DNA of 64,000 nt, taken from the NCBI GenBank assembly GCA_933822405.4, contig CAKOGP040001224.1:65825-129824 (forward strand), in the 5' to 3' direction. Below, in pieces: positions 10,442 through 18,828 of this stretch. Numbering within the stretch: the stretch's first letter is position 1; each line of letters begins with the position of its first letter. The notes beneath the pieces are model-generated. The model worked only from the letters and a program-made list of their open reading frames with translations, did not search any database and was not told the origin of the DNA. Origin of the DNA: Cylindrotheca closterium (Eukaryota; Bacillariophyta; Bacillariophyceae; Bacillariales; Bacillariaceae). The translations under genes were made by a program, and so were the position numbers.

Positions 10442-11782
10442 ATGGTGCAATTCCATCTGATCCCATTCACGTGTTTTCTGTCAATGCAACTTGCACTTTC
10501 GGGTGATGTTGTCAGCGCTTTCTCTGTGCCAAAACAAACAACCTTGACGACGCGACACCAAAACGTGAAACGAGATGCAACCTCACCAATAAATTCCAAG
10601 CAATCATCATTCTCGAAATCTGATTCAGAATCTTCAAGAGTAATTGCATCCTTTCTACTCGGGGCCACTCTGTCCTTCATGGGTATGGTCAGTCAACCTC
10701 TTCCCTCCGTGGCAGCATCCACCACAATTATGGATCCAATGCCCGGTGATGTTCAGGGCGTTGGAGCCGTCACGCAGTCCAAACTAGGTCAGTCCGTACG
10801 AGGAGCAGTCATTGGAGGTGCCCAAATTGCCGATTCTTTGGATTTGCAGTGGGAACGCTTCAGCGACAAGTTGCGGGACGAAAGCAAGTGCGATCCTCGG
10901 ACCAATCGACGCATGTTTGACAATGGCACTCGCCGAGATGGGACGAAAATTGGAAATCCAGTGTTGGGGGCACTTTGTACACCGGAGCCTCTAAAGGCGG
11001 TGGATGATTCTGTGGTCGCAGTTGTCACCAAATTGGCTGAAGACGCCATGCTGGAAATATCAAATTTGGATCGATCGAAATTAAAAGAAGCGGAGCAAAG
11101 AGTGGCCGACAAAGTTCGACCCGCGTTTGCCAGAGCTGCCGCTTCCACTTCCTCAATAGAAACTTCCAATTCTGCTGATGCGGATCCAGAACTAGTACAA
11201 AAGCAAAAACGACAGGAATTCAACAGAGATCTGTATGTACAAATGCGGACCTACGGAGAGGTATTGACATTTCAATCGTCGGCATCCACCCCAAAATCCA
11301 AAAGCAGCGTTATCTCGCAACAGTTTGAAACCTCGTGGGGGAGAAAAATGCTGCAAGAGCTTGCACCAAACGCCAATCGCAAGGATTATTCATCGCCCTT
11401 TCCAAAGCCAGATCCAACCGACGAACAACCATATGATGAAGCTTCCCTCTTGGACGCACTTGGTGGCATCAGTGTCGTTCTCAACAAGCTTCAGGCAGCC
11501 GGAATAGTGGGACACTGGGAGATTAGTATACCAGAAGATGACTTTTGGAATGTGGTGACCATTGCAGTGGACGATGATGTTTCCATTGGTGGGGAAATCT
11601 TGGCCCGAGAGAGCAAACTTCCGTTGAGTGGTTCTCCTGTTGTGGGACTTGTCAAAGCGGCTATGGAAGGAACTAGGATACCTTATAAGATTGACACCTT
11701 CTTCATTGACCCCACAACTACCAAACAAGAGCTGTACAATCCATCTCAACTTTTGGTGAGCTTGGGTGACCTCGGGCAGTGA
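10442..11782 (+). CDS. Probable plastid (thylakoid) protein of unknown function
   Basis: Single exon, 446 residues. The N-terminus has a signal-peptide-like core (FTCFLSMQLAL) followed by VSAFSVP, an ASAF-type site at which diatoms cleave plastid pre-sequences. A second hydrophobic segment near residues 72-98 (VIASFLLGATLSFMGM, ending PSVAAS) looks like a thylakoid-transfer signal, so a lumenal location is likely. The mature part contains GAVIGGAQIADSLDLQWERF, a KCDPRTNRRMFDNGTRRDGTKIGN stretch broken by few gaps, and a soluble C-terminal domain without cofactor motifs. I do not recognise the family. The gene diverges from the DGAT2-like gene. Confidence 0.7.
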   Translation: MVQFHLIPFTCFLSMQLALSGDVVSAFSVPKQTTLTTRHQNVKRDATSPINSKQSSFSKSDSESSRVIASFLLGATLSFMGMVSQPLPSVAASTTIMDPMPGDVQGVGAVTQSKLGQSVRGAVIGGAQIADSLDLQWERFSDKLRDESKCDPRTNRRMFDNGTRRDGTKIGNPVLGALCTPEPLKAVDDSVVAVVTKLAEDAMLEISNLDRSKLKEAEQRVADKVRPAFARAAASTSSIETSNSADADPELVQKQKRQEFNRDLYVQMRTYGEVLTFQSSASTPKSKSSVISQQFETSWGRKMLQELAPNANRKDYSSPFPKPDPTDEQPYDEASLLDALGGISVVLNKLQAAGIVGHWEISIPEDDFWNVVTIAVDDDVSIGGEILARESKLPLSGSPVVGLVKAAMEGTRIPYKIDTFFIDPTTTKQELYNPSQLLVSLGDLGQ

Positions 11783-12094
11783 AAATATTTCTAACGATGT
11801 CAGTGACGGAGCGTTTCTTTACCATTTATCGTATTATGGTTTTTGTGCTCGAGCACGTTTTATAATTGATTATTCTCCTACGCCAATCAAATCGTGCGAA
11901 ACAGCTTACAATTAACGATTAGACCATAATCATAAATATGTACCGCACAAAAAGTCGGTGGCGAAGAATGCATTTCCTCCTTTTGTTCGGAATTGTTCTG
12001 CAAACAGTCCTACCCTGGTATTCATCATACCGGTACGCAACTGTGGTGGTTGAAAAACTACAGTATAACATCGACCACTTCACAAGTCTACACC
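11783..12094 (+). promoter_or_regulatory. Upstream region and overlapping uORF of receptor gene 1
   Basis: 312-bp leader/promoter region. A 60-codon upstream frame starts at ATG 11938 and ends at 12120, out of frame with and overlapping the receptor start at 12095 by 26 bp. A TACCGGTA palindrome is at 12028-12035. If the transcript begins before 11938, the uORF would reduce translation of the receptor; the transcript start is unknown. Confidence 0.35.
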
Positions 12095-14830
12095 ATGACC
12101 CTTTCACGACCTACCTGTAGCTACCTTCTAATATCATTTGTCGCGATCGCAAAATGTTTCTCAGCTTCAGATGCTCAAATATTGAATACGTTTGAGGAAT
12201 TCCACAGCCTCCGAAACGGTGCCACTGACATAACACGGGTACAGAGCATAGATGTGGTGAAAGCAGCAGATGAATCAACAACACCAATATGCAATCTCGC
12301 CATGATGATGCCCTTCTTTGACCTTAGACCCGGCCGGATACGACTGCTAGAAAATGGAGTCTTTCAGGCCATGGCTGCTGTCATGCTCGCGATTGAGCAC
12401 TTGAATACAGGCAATGGGACCCTGGTGGCAGAAGTGGAAGGATTAGATCAACGATGCCCAATCAAGTTCAACCTGGAATCATTTGACAGTGGATTATATG
12501 AAGTCGAGACTGTCAACCACGTGATTACACTGGTTTCAAGACAGCCTGGGATAGAACGAGTCCCATGTGCTTTTCTTGGGGCCGCCCGATCCGCGGTTTC
12601 GATACCGTCTGCTACAATATCTAGCTTGAAAGGATTTCCGCAAATATCTCCAATATCCACCAGTTCTAAGTTGGACAATCCCAGATCTTTCCCCCTGTTT
12701 GGACGAACCATTCCATCTGATTCTGGTACCTCTGTACCTGCGATTTTGTATCTGCGGAATAAGCTGGGTGTCAAGAACCTAGTCATCATGTATGTAACCG
12801 ATGCCTACGGAGATGCATATGCACAGGGGCTGCGAAAGGCGGCTGAAAAGTATGCGCCAGATATGAAGATTCAGACGGTGGAGTTTCCATTTGAAATCAC
12901 TCCAGAAATTGTGACAAGAACTGTGAAACGAGTGAAAGAAACAAAGTACCACTACGTTTTCTCCATCATGTTCAGCACTGCTCACTATGATGCATTCATG
13001 ACAGAAGCATATGACCAAGGTATTGCAGGTGACGGCGATCACTTCTGGATGTTTTCTGACTCGGTTTCCACCAGTATTTTTGAAAGGACATTTGAAATTG
13101 GCTCGCCACTTCACCTGGCTTCCAAAGGATGCTCTAGAATCAGTGCCGTCGCTGGTATCGAAGGTGACGAGCGGTACGACGCATTCATTCAAAGTATGGC
13201 TGATCTGAACAATCCAAACGACATTGCCTTGCTTCAATCTGTACACCCACAGCCGCCTGAAGGATTTGATCCAATTCAAATCGCGGACGACACTCAAACC
13301 TTCTTTGCCAAAACTAACGCAGCTGTAGTGGCCTTCATCTATGATGCTACAATCGCTCTGGGATTATCAGCCTGTCAAGCGGGTGGACAAAATGAAGCCT
13401 TTTTCGACGGCCAACAACTTTACGACGAGTTTTTGAAGTGTGACTTTTTGGGTGTGACAGGAAACAACACCTATGACCAAGTCACAGGAACAAGAGTGAC
13501 AGAATCGGCACGTTTCTCGTTGCTCAATGTTGTGGAAGAGGAACCTGAAATAGAAGGAGAAAACACAGTCAGACTGAAAGCAGTGGTCAGTGATGCATTC
13601 CCGAACGGTTCATGGGAAGAAGTCGTACCAATTAGATTCAATGATGGAAGTACGATTCCCCCACCAGACTTGCCACCTGTGGAAATGGATATGAACTACA
13701 TTGGCTGGGCATTGCGGCTCACTGGTTGGTTATCAGCTGTGTTTATTTTCATTTCTACGATTTATCTTGCCATGTGGACTTACAAAAATCGTAACAAGAG
13801 CGTGGTGTTGCAAACCCAGCCAATTTTTCTCTATCTGATATGTGCTGGCTGCTTCATAATGGGTATTGGAATATTTGGTGCCGGTATTGACGACGAAATT
13901 GCATCGCCCGCGGTATGCAATGTTGTTTGCGCGATGTCGCCGTGGTTCTTTTGCATTGGTTGGGTTCTAGCATTCTCAGCGCTTTATGGGAAAACAGCAT
14001 GTATCAATCGATTCTTTCATTATCCGGTACCCGAACTCAAGATTAAAATCCAAAAGATTGACCTGTTCGCACCTGCCCTTGGACTGATGACGATAGTGAC
14101 AATTACACTGTTGGCTTGGACCGCAAGAGCTCCGCCAGACTTTAAGAGAACGATTTACGAATGGAACAGTTTTGGTCAACCTACCAAGAGCCGGGGCCTT
14201 TGCGCTTATGATGGCGCAGTCCCATATGCAATCGCCATCGGCTTTGTTTTTTTGATCAGCGTCGAAATTGCCATCAGACGAGCGTACGAAGCACGAAAAG
14301 TGGCTGTTGAATTCGCAGAAACAGAGTACATTGTCCTGACACTGGTCACAATCTGTGGTATTGCCATGTTTTTTATCCTCCTTTGGTTCCTTCTGGATCA
14401 TGACCCGGCGGCTCGCTTTGTTGTGATTGCAGCCCTAATATTTCTGGTCAGCATGTCAATGCTACTTCTCATCTTCATACCGAAAATTCGCTTCAAGACG
14501 CAAGTCAAGCGACAAACGAAGGAAAATACTGCATTTGGAGGTTCTGAGGGACGAATCAATATGCAGCACGGGGGTGCCAATGTGGCTATCACGGGCTTGG
14601 ATTTTTCAACAAATAATGGCCAATCGACCATTGATGATGATCCTGATGCGGCAGAACCAACCAAACGAGAATCGGCGGGCATGATTGTTTTGGCACATCC
14701 AAAGGAAGTAGACATGCTGAAAGGGGAATTCAAAAGTCTAAAGAAAGAGTATGACGAGCTCAGAAGAAACAAGAGTAACAGACCAGCAACAAAATCAGAG
14801 CGAAGCTTGGATAGCAATAAGTCGGAGTAG
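12095..14830 (+). CDS. GABA-B-like class C G-protein-coupled receptor (copy 1)
   Basis: Single exon, 911 residues from ATG 12095, chosen because MTLSRPTCSYLLISFVAIA starts a good signal peptide. Residues ~65-450 match the periplasmic-binding-protein/ANF-type ligand domain, with landmarks such as LAIEHLNTGNG, FLGAARSAVSIP, FPQISPISTSSKLD and FPLFGRTIPSD. Residues ~535-800 hold seven membrane spans typical of the class C 7TM domain (start NYIGWALRLTGW, later WFFCIGWVLAFSALYGK). The tail has a short amphipathic helix (DMLKGEFKSLKKEYDELRR), placed like the coiled coil of metazoan GABA-B subunits. It lies head to tail with a close paralogue. The ligand is unknown; amino-acid binding is assumed only from the fold. 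The plant/animal GABA-B label describes similarity, not proven function. Confidence 0.88.
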   Translation: MTLSRPTCSYLLISFVAIAKCFSASDAQILNTFEEFHSLRNGATDITRVQSIDVVKAADESTTPICNLAMMMPFFDLRPGRIRLLENGVFQAMAAVMLAIEHLNTGNGTLVAEVEGLDQRCPIKFNLESFDSGLYEVETVNHVITLVSRQPGIERVPCAFLGAARSAVSIPSATISSLKGFPQISPISTSSKLDNPRSFPLFGRTIPSDSGTSVPAILYLRNKLGVKNLVIMYVTDAYGDAYAQGLRKAAEKYAPDMKIQTVEFPFEITPEIVTRTVKRVKETKYHYVFSIMFSTAHYDAFMTEAYDQGIAGDGDHFWMFSDSVSTSIFERTFEIGSPLHLASKGCSRISAVAGIEGDERYDAFIQSMADLNNPNDIALLQSVHPQPPEGFDPIQIADDTQTFFAKTNAAVVAFIYDATIALGLSACQAGGQNEAFFDGQQLYDEFLKCDFLGVTGNNTYDQVTGTRVTESARFSLLNVVEEEPEIEGENTVRLKAVVSDAFPNGSWEEVVPIRFNDGSTIPPPDLPPVEMDMNYIGWALRLTGWLSAVFIFISTIYLAMWTYKNRNKSVVLQTQPIFLYLICAGCFIMGIGIFGAGIDDEIASPAVCNVVCAMSPWFFCIGWVLAFSALYGKTACINRFFHYPVPELKIKIQKIDLFAPALGLMTIVTITLLAWTARAPPDFKRTIYEWNSFGQPTKSRGLCAYDGAVPYAIAIGFVFLISVEIAIRRAYEARKVAVEFAETEYIVLTLVTICGIAMFFILLWFLLDHDPAARFVVIAALIFLVSMSMLLLIFIPKIRFKTQVKRQTKENTAFGGSEGRINMQHGGANVAITGLDFSTNNGQSTIDDDPDAAEPTKRESAGMIVLAHPKEVDMLKGEFKSLKKEYDELRRNKSNRPATKSERSLDSNKSE

Positions 14831-15205
14831 GGGCTAGTGGTGGGCTAGAAGATTGTGAAACAAGCAAGGGGTATGTGTCTATCAGACAGTGAATGTAGAA
14901 TGTTTAACTAGAATACATTATTTTTTATGACATAACCTTACTGAAGCCAGTTTTGTTGGACATTGTATCAATGGGTTGGCCCCAAACGCTCGACAGTACT
15001 CGTACGAACTATCCTTCCGATACCGATACCCGTAGCTAGAGTGACGTTACGTTACAAATTGAGAATCATCTTCGACCGGATAATTAGGTTGAAGCGCCTT
15101 TGTTCGGCGGCGATTGCAGCGAATCACTGACATTGTTTTCTTATTGTTCGTATTCGAAGGATTTATCAAAATATTTAACGACGAAAGCACAAAATCAACT
15201 TCCAT

Positions 15206-15332
15206 ATGGATCAGAAGCTCTCCGCGAAACCGGCAGAAGCCCCCCAAAATGGGTCGTTTGCGTTTGTTCCGCGATTTACACTCTCAAATCAGAAACGATT
15301 GAAAGCGGGTTCTTGATCATACCCAGCCTTCA
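15206..15332 (+). repeat. 127-bp direct repeat, copy A (left of the gap)
   Basis: Begins ATGGATCAGAAGCTCTCCGC and ends CCCAGCCTTCA directly at the run of N. I found no base difference from copy B. The position at the gap suggests an unresolved overlap in the assembly or a true tandem duplication. Confidence 0.95.
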
Positions 15333-15342
15333 NNNNNNNNNN
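15333..15342. other. Assembly gap (10 N)
   Basis: Ten consecutive undetermined bases. A fixed short run of N is a scaffolding placeholder, so the true distance is unknown and may even be negative (overlap), given the same 127 bp on both sides. Confidence 1.
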
Positions 15343-15469
15343 ATGGATCAGAAGCTCTCCGCGAAACCGGCAGAAGCCCCCCAAAATGGGTCGTTTGCGT
15401 TTGTTCCGCGATTTACACTCTCAAATCAGAAACGATTGAAAGCGGGTTCTTGATCATACCCAGCCTTCA
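15343..15469 (+). repeat. 127-bp direct repeat, copy B (right of the gap)
   Basis: Second copy of the 127-bp unit, beginning directly after the N run. It contains the 36-codon frame starting MDQKLSAKPAEAPQNG, which is also present in copy A. The receptor ATG follows 21 bp after the end of the copy. Confidence 0.95.
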
Positions 15470-15490
15470 GATTATCGAAGCGAGAGGAAA

Positions 15491-18466
15491 ATGACTAGAA
15501 CAACAACACGAATATCTTATAGAAAATACTTGAAGCTATATTGGTCTTTTCAACTGCTAGTCTTGGCAATACTTGTCTCAAATTCCAGAACTGATGCGAA
15601 CATCCTTTCGACGTATCAGGAGTACGAGAATCTCAGAGCTACTGCAACAAATGTTACCCGTATTAAGAGTATAGATGTGGCAGTAACAGAAAATGGATCT
15701 ATTCCGTTCTGTCACCTCGCTATGATCATGCCGTTCTCTCGGCTATCTGAAGAACGAGAACGAGAGGCTGTAGATTTAGGTGTCTTTCAGGGACAAGCAG
15801 CTGTCATGTTAGCAATTGAACATTTGAATACCGGAAATGGGACTATGGTGAAAGAGGTGGAGGGTTTGGATCAACGATGTGCTATCAAATTTACTGCTGA
15901 GATATTTGATACTGCCTATTCACAGACCAGTGCAGTGGATACTGTTATCAACCTTATTTCAAGAGAACCAGGAACCGAACGTCTTCCGAGTGCATTTCTG
16001 GGTGCACGTTGGTCTTCTGTCTCCATTCCCAGCTCAACAGTGACTGGATTGAAAGGATATCCTCAAATATCACCGATTTCTACAAGCGCAAGCTTAGATG
16101 ACAAGGGACAATTTCCGCTCTTTGGTAGAACGATTCCATCAGATGCATCCACTGCTGTACCCGCAATCTTGTATCTCCGTAATCAGCTGGGTGTAAAGCA
16201 TTTGGCGATTGCCCATGTAAATGATGCCTATGGGGATGCATATGCATTGGGAATTCAACTGGCTGCTGAACAGTATGCACCGGATATGAAGGTGCAGAGT
16301 TTCAGCTTTGATTTTGACATCACCGAGGAAATTGCAGAGCGAACCATTAGGCAACTGAAAGAGACCAACTACAGATACATTTTTGGAATCATCTTTAGTG
16401 ATGTACAATATGTACCCATGATGACGGAAGCGTACAAACAGGGCATTGCTGGGACTGGGGAACACTCTTGGATGTTTTCGGATTCTGTCTCGCCTACTTT
16501 TTTCGACAGCCAAAAATTCGATGTTGACTCTCCAGTGTACAAAGCATCCATGGGAGCATCTCGGATCTCGGCTGTTGCTGGAGTCGAAGGGAATGAAAAT
16601 TTTGATACATTCTTCCGCAGCGTCAATGACTTAAATAATGCTGAAGACATTGCTTTGATTCAATCGAAACATCCTACCTACGACGATCCGCAATACCGAC
16701 CCCTTCAAATCGAAGACAATCGAGACAGCTTCTTTGATGGTTTTAAATCATCGACCCTTGTTCCCTTCTTGTACGATGCGGCCATCGGACTTGGCTTGGC
16801 GGCATGTGGCGCGGCTGGGGACGATACCTATTTTGATGGCACGACACATTATGAAACCTTCAAGAACACTACCTTTTCAGGTGCTACTGGGAAGAATGCT
16901 TTTTACCAAGAAACTGGGTCACGACAAGCAAACTCGGCTTCTTTTATCATGATGAATGTTATTGAAAAGGAGCGAACAGGCAACTTGGCCACACTGTCGC
17001 CAGATGTGACAGATGTCTTTGAAAATGGCGATTGGAACTCTCTGAAAGCATTTGTCTTCAACGATGGGTCTACCGTACCACATTCCGACTTGCCACCATT
17101 GGTCATTGATAAGAACTACATTGGTTGGGCCGTGAGAGGTATTGGGCTCTTTATGAGTTTTCTTATCCTTGCGTTTTCGGTTGGACTTTACTTTTGGACT
17201 ACTACCCATCGAAAGACCAAGGTCGTAAAAGCGAGTCAGCCAATGTTCCTTCACATGATTTGTGGCGGTTGCTTTCTGATGGCGACATCTATGATTTTCC
17301 TTAGTATTGATGATGAAATTGCGTCGCAAGGTACATGCACTGCGACCTGTATCACTACGCCTTGGTTCTTCTGCGTTGGTTGGATCTTGTCCTTTTCTGC
17401 ACTCTTTGCCAAGACACTTCGGGTGAACAAGATTTTCCATAATCCAGTTGCCTTTTCACGGATCAAGGTCACAATGTGGGACGTGATCAAGCCAGTGGTG
17501 GCACTGCTCAGCACTGCGGTTCTGATCCTCTTGCTGTGGACAGTATTGCATCCACCAGTATTCTCCCGTGGAGTCAGTGCTTTGGACGTGTATGGCAGAG
17601 CCCAAGAAACAAAGGGAACCTGCGACTATACAGATTCGCTGCCATATGCGATTACATTGTTGGTTGTTTTGGTGGGAACCTTGGTCTATGCTGTGCAACA
17701 AGCCTATGTTGCGCGAAACATTTCTACGGAATTTGCAGAAACGGAATACATCTTCTTGGTGTTGGTTGCAATTTTCGTTACAGCCCTACTGGGAATTCCG
17801 GTTCTCTTGCTTGTGGCGAGAAACCCAGGTGCTCGATTCTTTGCCGTGGCATGCATCGTGTTCCTTGTGAATTTGGCCATTCTTTGCTTGATTTTCATTC
17901 CGAAAATAAATCAACAGAGAAAAGAAGCTGAAAGGAAGAAGAACGTGGGGAACGGAAATATGAGGCAGACTTCTTTTTCCATTGGGTCACAACGAGTGAG
18001 CGTCAGTGGAGTAATGTTAGACACTTCCGAAATCGAGTCCTCCGGCTTTCAAGAGTCGCGGGAAAGTGATGGGGAGAGTGATGGAATGAAGATTATCGAC
18101 AACCCTAGAAAGGTGGAGAACTTGGAGCAACGGATCGAATCTCTCAGAATAGAAATTGATGTGTTGCGGAGAAGGAAACAAAATACAAGGCTGCCGTCAG
18201 TGTTCGAAGCTTCCGAAGAGAAATCAACCGAATTTGATGACGAGGACGAGGAGGAAAAATCAATCGAAGCCGACAAGAACGAGGAAGAAAACTCAACTGA
18301 CGTTCACAAGGAAGATCAATCCTTGGATCAATTCGACGAAGAGTTCGGAGGAGATCAAAAGTCTGCTTCAGGTACTAGTAGTGTGCGCAACTCATCTTCC
18401 AGTTCTGGAAGTCACCATCTACGAGTGGATATGACTGGGGAAGTAGTAGAAGACTTGGATGTTTAA
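15491..18466 (+). CDS. GABA-B-like class C G-protein-coupled receptor (copy 2)
   Basis: Single exon, 991 residues. A signal peptide spans about residues 15-38 (LYWSFQLLVLAILVSNS). The ligand-binding domain (about 70-460) repeats the landmarks of copy 1: LAIEHLNTGNG, VEGLDQRC, YPQISPISTSASLD and FPLFGRTIPSD. The 7TM domain starts at NYIGWAVRGIG near residue 543 and ends near 810. The cytosolic tail is longer than in copy 1: a short coiled helix (NLEQRIESLRIEIDVLRRR) is followed by an acidic, Ser-rich end with EEKSIEADKNEEENSTD. The shared order of motifs makes tandem duplication clear. The different tails suggest different intracellular partners. The first residues are close to the assembly gap but the reading frame itself is unaffected. 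Confidence 0.88.
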   Translation: MTRTTTRISYRKYLKLYWSFQLLVLAILVSNSRTDANILSTYQEYENLRATATNVTRIKSIDVAVTENGSIPFCHLAMIMPFSRLSEEREREAVDLGVFQGQAAVMLAIEHLNTGNGTMVKEVEGLDQRCAIKFTAEIFDTAYSQTSAVDTVINLISREPGTERLPSAFLGARWSSVSIPSSTVTGLKGYPQISPISTSASLDDKGQFPLFGRTIPSDASTAVPAILYLRNQLGVKHLAIAHVNDAYGDAYALGIQLAAEQYAPDMKVQSFSFDFDITEEIAERTIRQLKETNYRYIFGIIFSDVQYVPMMTEAYKQGIAGTGEHSWMFSDSVSPTFFDSQKFDVDSPVYKASMGASRISAVAGVEGNENFDTFFRSVNDLNNAEDIALIQSKHPTYDDPQYRPLQIEDNRDSFFDGFKSSTLVPFLYDAAIGLGLAACGAAGDDTYFDGTTHYETFKNTTFSGATGKNAFYQETGSRQANSASFIMMNVIEKERTGNLATLSPDVTDVFENGDWNSLKAFVFNDGSTVPHSDLPPLVIDKNYIGWAVRGIGLFMSFLILAFSVGLYFWTTTHRKTKVVKASQPMFLHMICGGCFLMATSMIFLSIDDEIASQGTCTATCITTPWFFCVGWILSFSALFAKTLRVNKIFHNPVAFSRIKVTMWDVIKPVVALLSTAVLILLLWTVLHPPVFSRGVSALDVYGRAQETKGTCDYTDSLPYAITLLVVLVGTLVYAVQQAYVARNISTEFAETEYIFLVLVAIFVTALLGIPVLLLVARNPGARFFAVACIVFLVNLAILCLIFIPKINQQRKEAERKKNVGNGNMRQTSFSIGSQRVSVSGVMLDTSEIESSGFQESRESDGESDGMKIIDNPRKVENLEQRIESLRIEIDVLRRRKQNTRLPSVFEASEEKSTEFDDEDEEEKSIEADKNEEENSTDVHKEDQSLDQFDEEFGGDQKSASGTSSVRNSSSSSGSHHLRVDMTGEVVEDLDV

Positions 18467-18828
18467 AATTAGAATGTATTATATACCGGTATGATATATT
18501 ATATCTATTACAACAACTGTACCGGTATTCATGGAGGTACAGGATATTACTTACCTATCGGCAGATACGTTGGAACCTACAGCTGTACCTACCGGTAGCG
18601 TCGTTGCTTTTTTTCTGACCACGAAAAATAATAACACGTGTGCAATTTTGGTCGCGACATCTGCAGCATTGCTCACTTTCTTCGTATCGGCGGCATCATC
18701 GGGATAAGGTTGCCGCAGAATTCACGTTGATTCTGATTGAACGCTCTCAAAAGCTAATCACAGAAACGTGTGTATTTTAATAAGCGGCAAAGGTACTGCA
18801 CTATCTTTGTCCAAAAGGAGACAAAAGG
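18467..18828. other. Spacer rich in TACCGGTA palindromes
   Basis: 362-bp spacer between receptor copy 2 and the glucanase gene. Three perfect TACCGGTA sites occur at 18484-18491, 18520-18527 and 18590-18597. It should hold the terminator of the receptor and the promoter of the glucanase. Confidence 0.45.

Larger units (their letters stand above)
14831..15490 (+). other. Spacer with assembly gap, duplication and uORF
   Basis: This 660-bp spacer separates the two receptors. It contains a 10-N gap at 15333-15342 flanked by two 127-bp copies that look identical (listed separately). The copy next to the receptor carries a 36-codon frame (15343-15453) ending 37 bp before the receptor ATG, a possible uORF. 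A promoter for receptor gene 2 must lie here. Confidence 0.5.
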
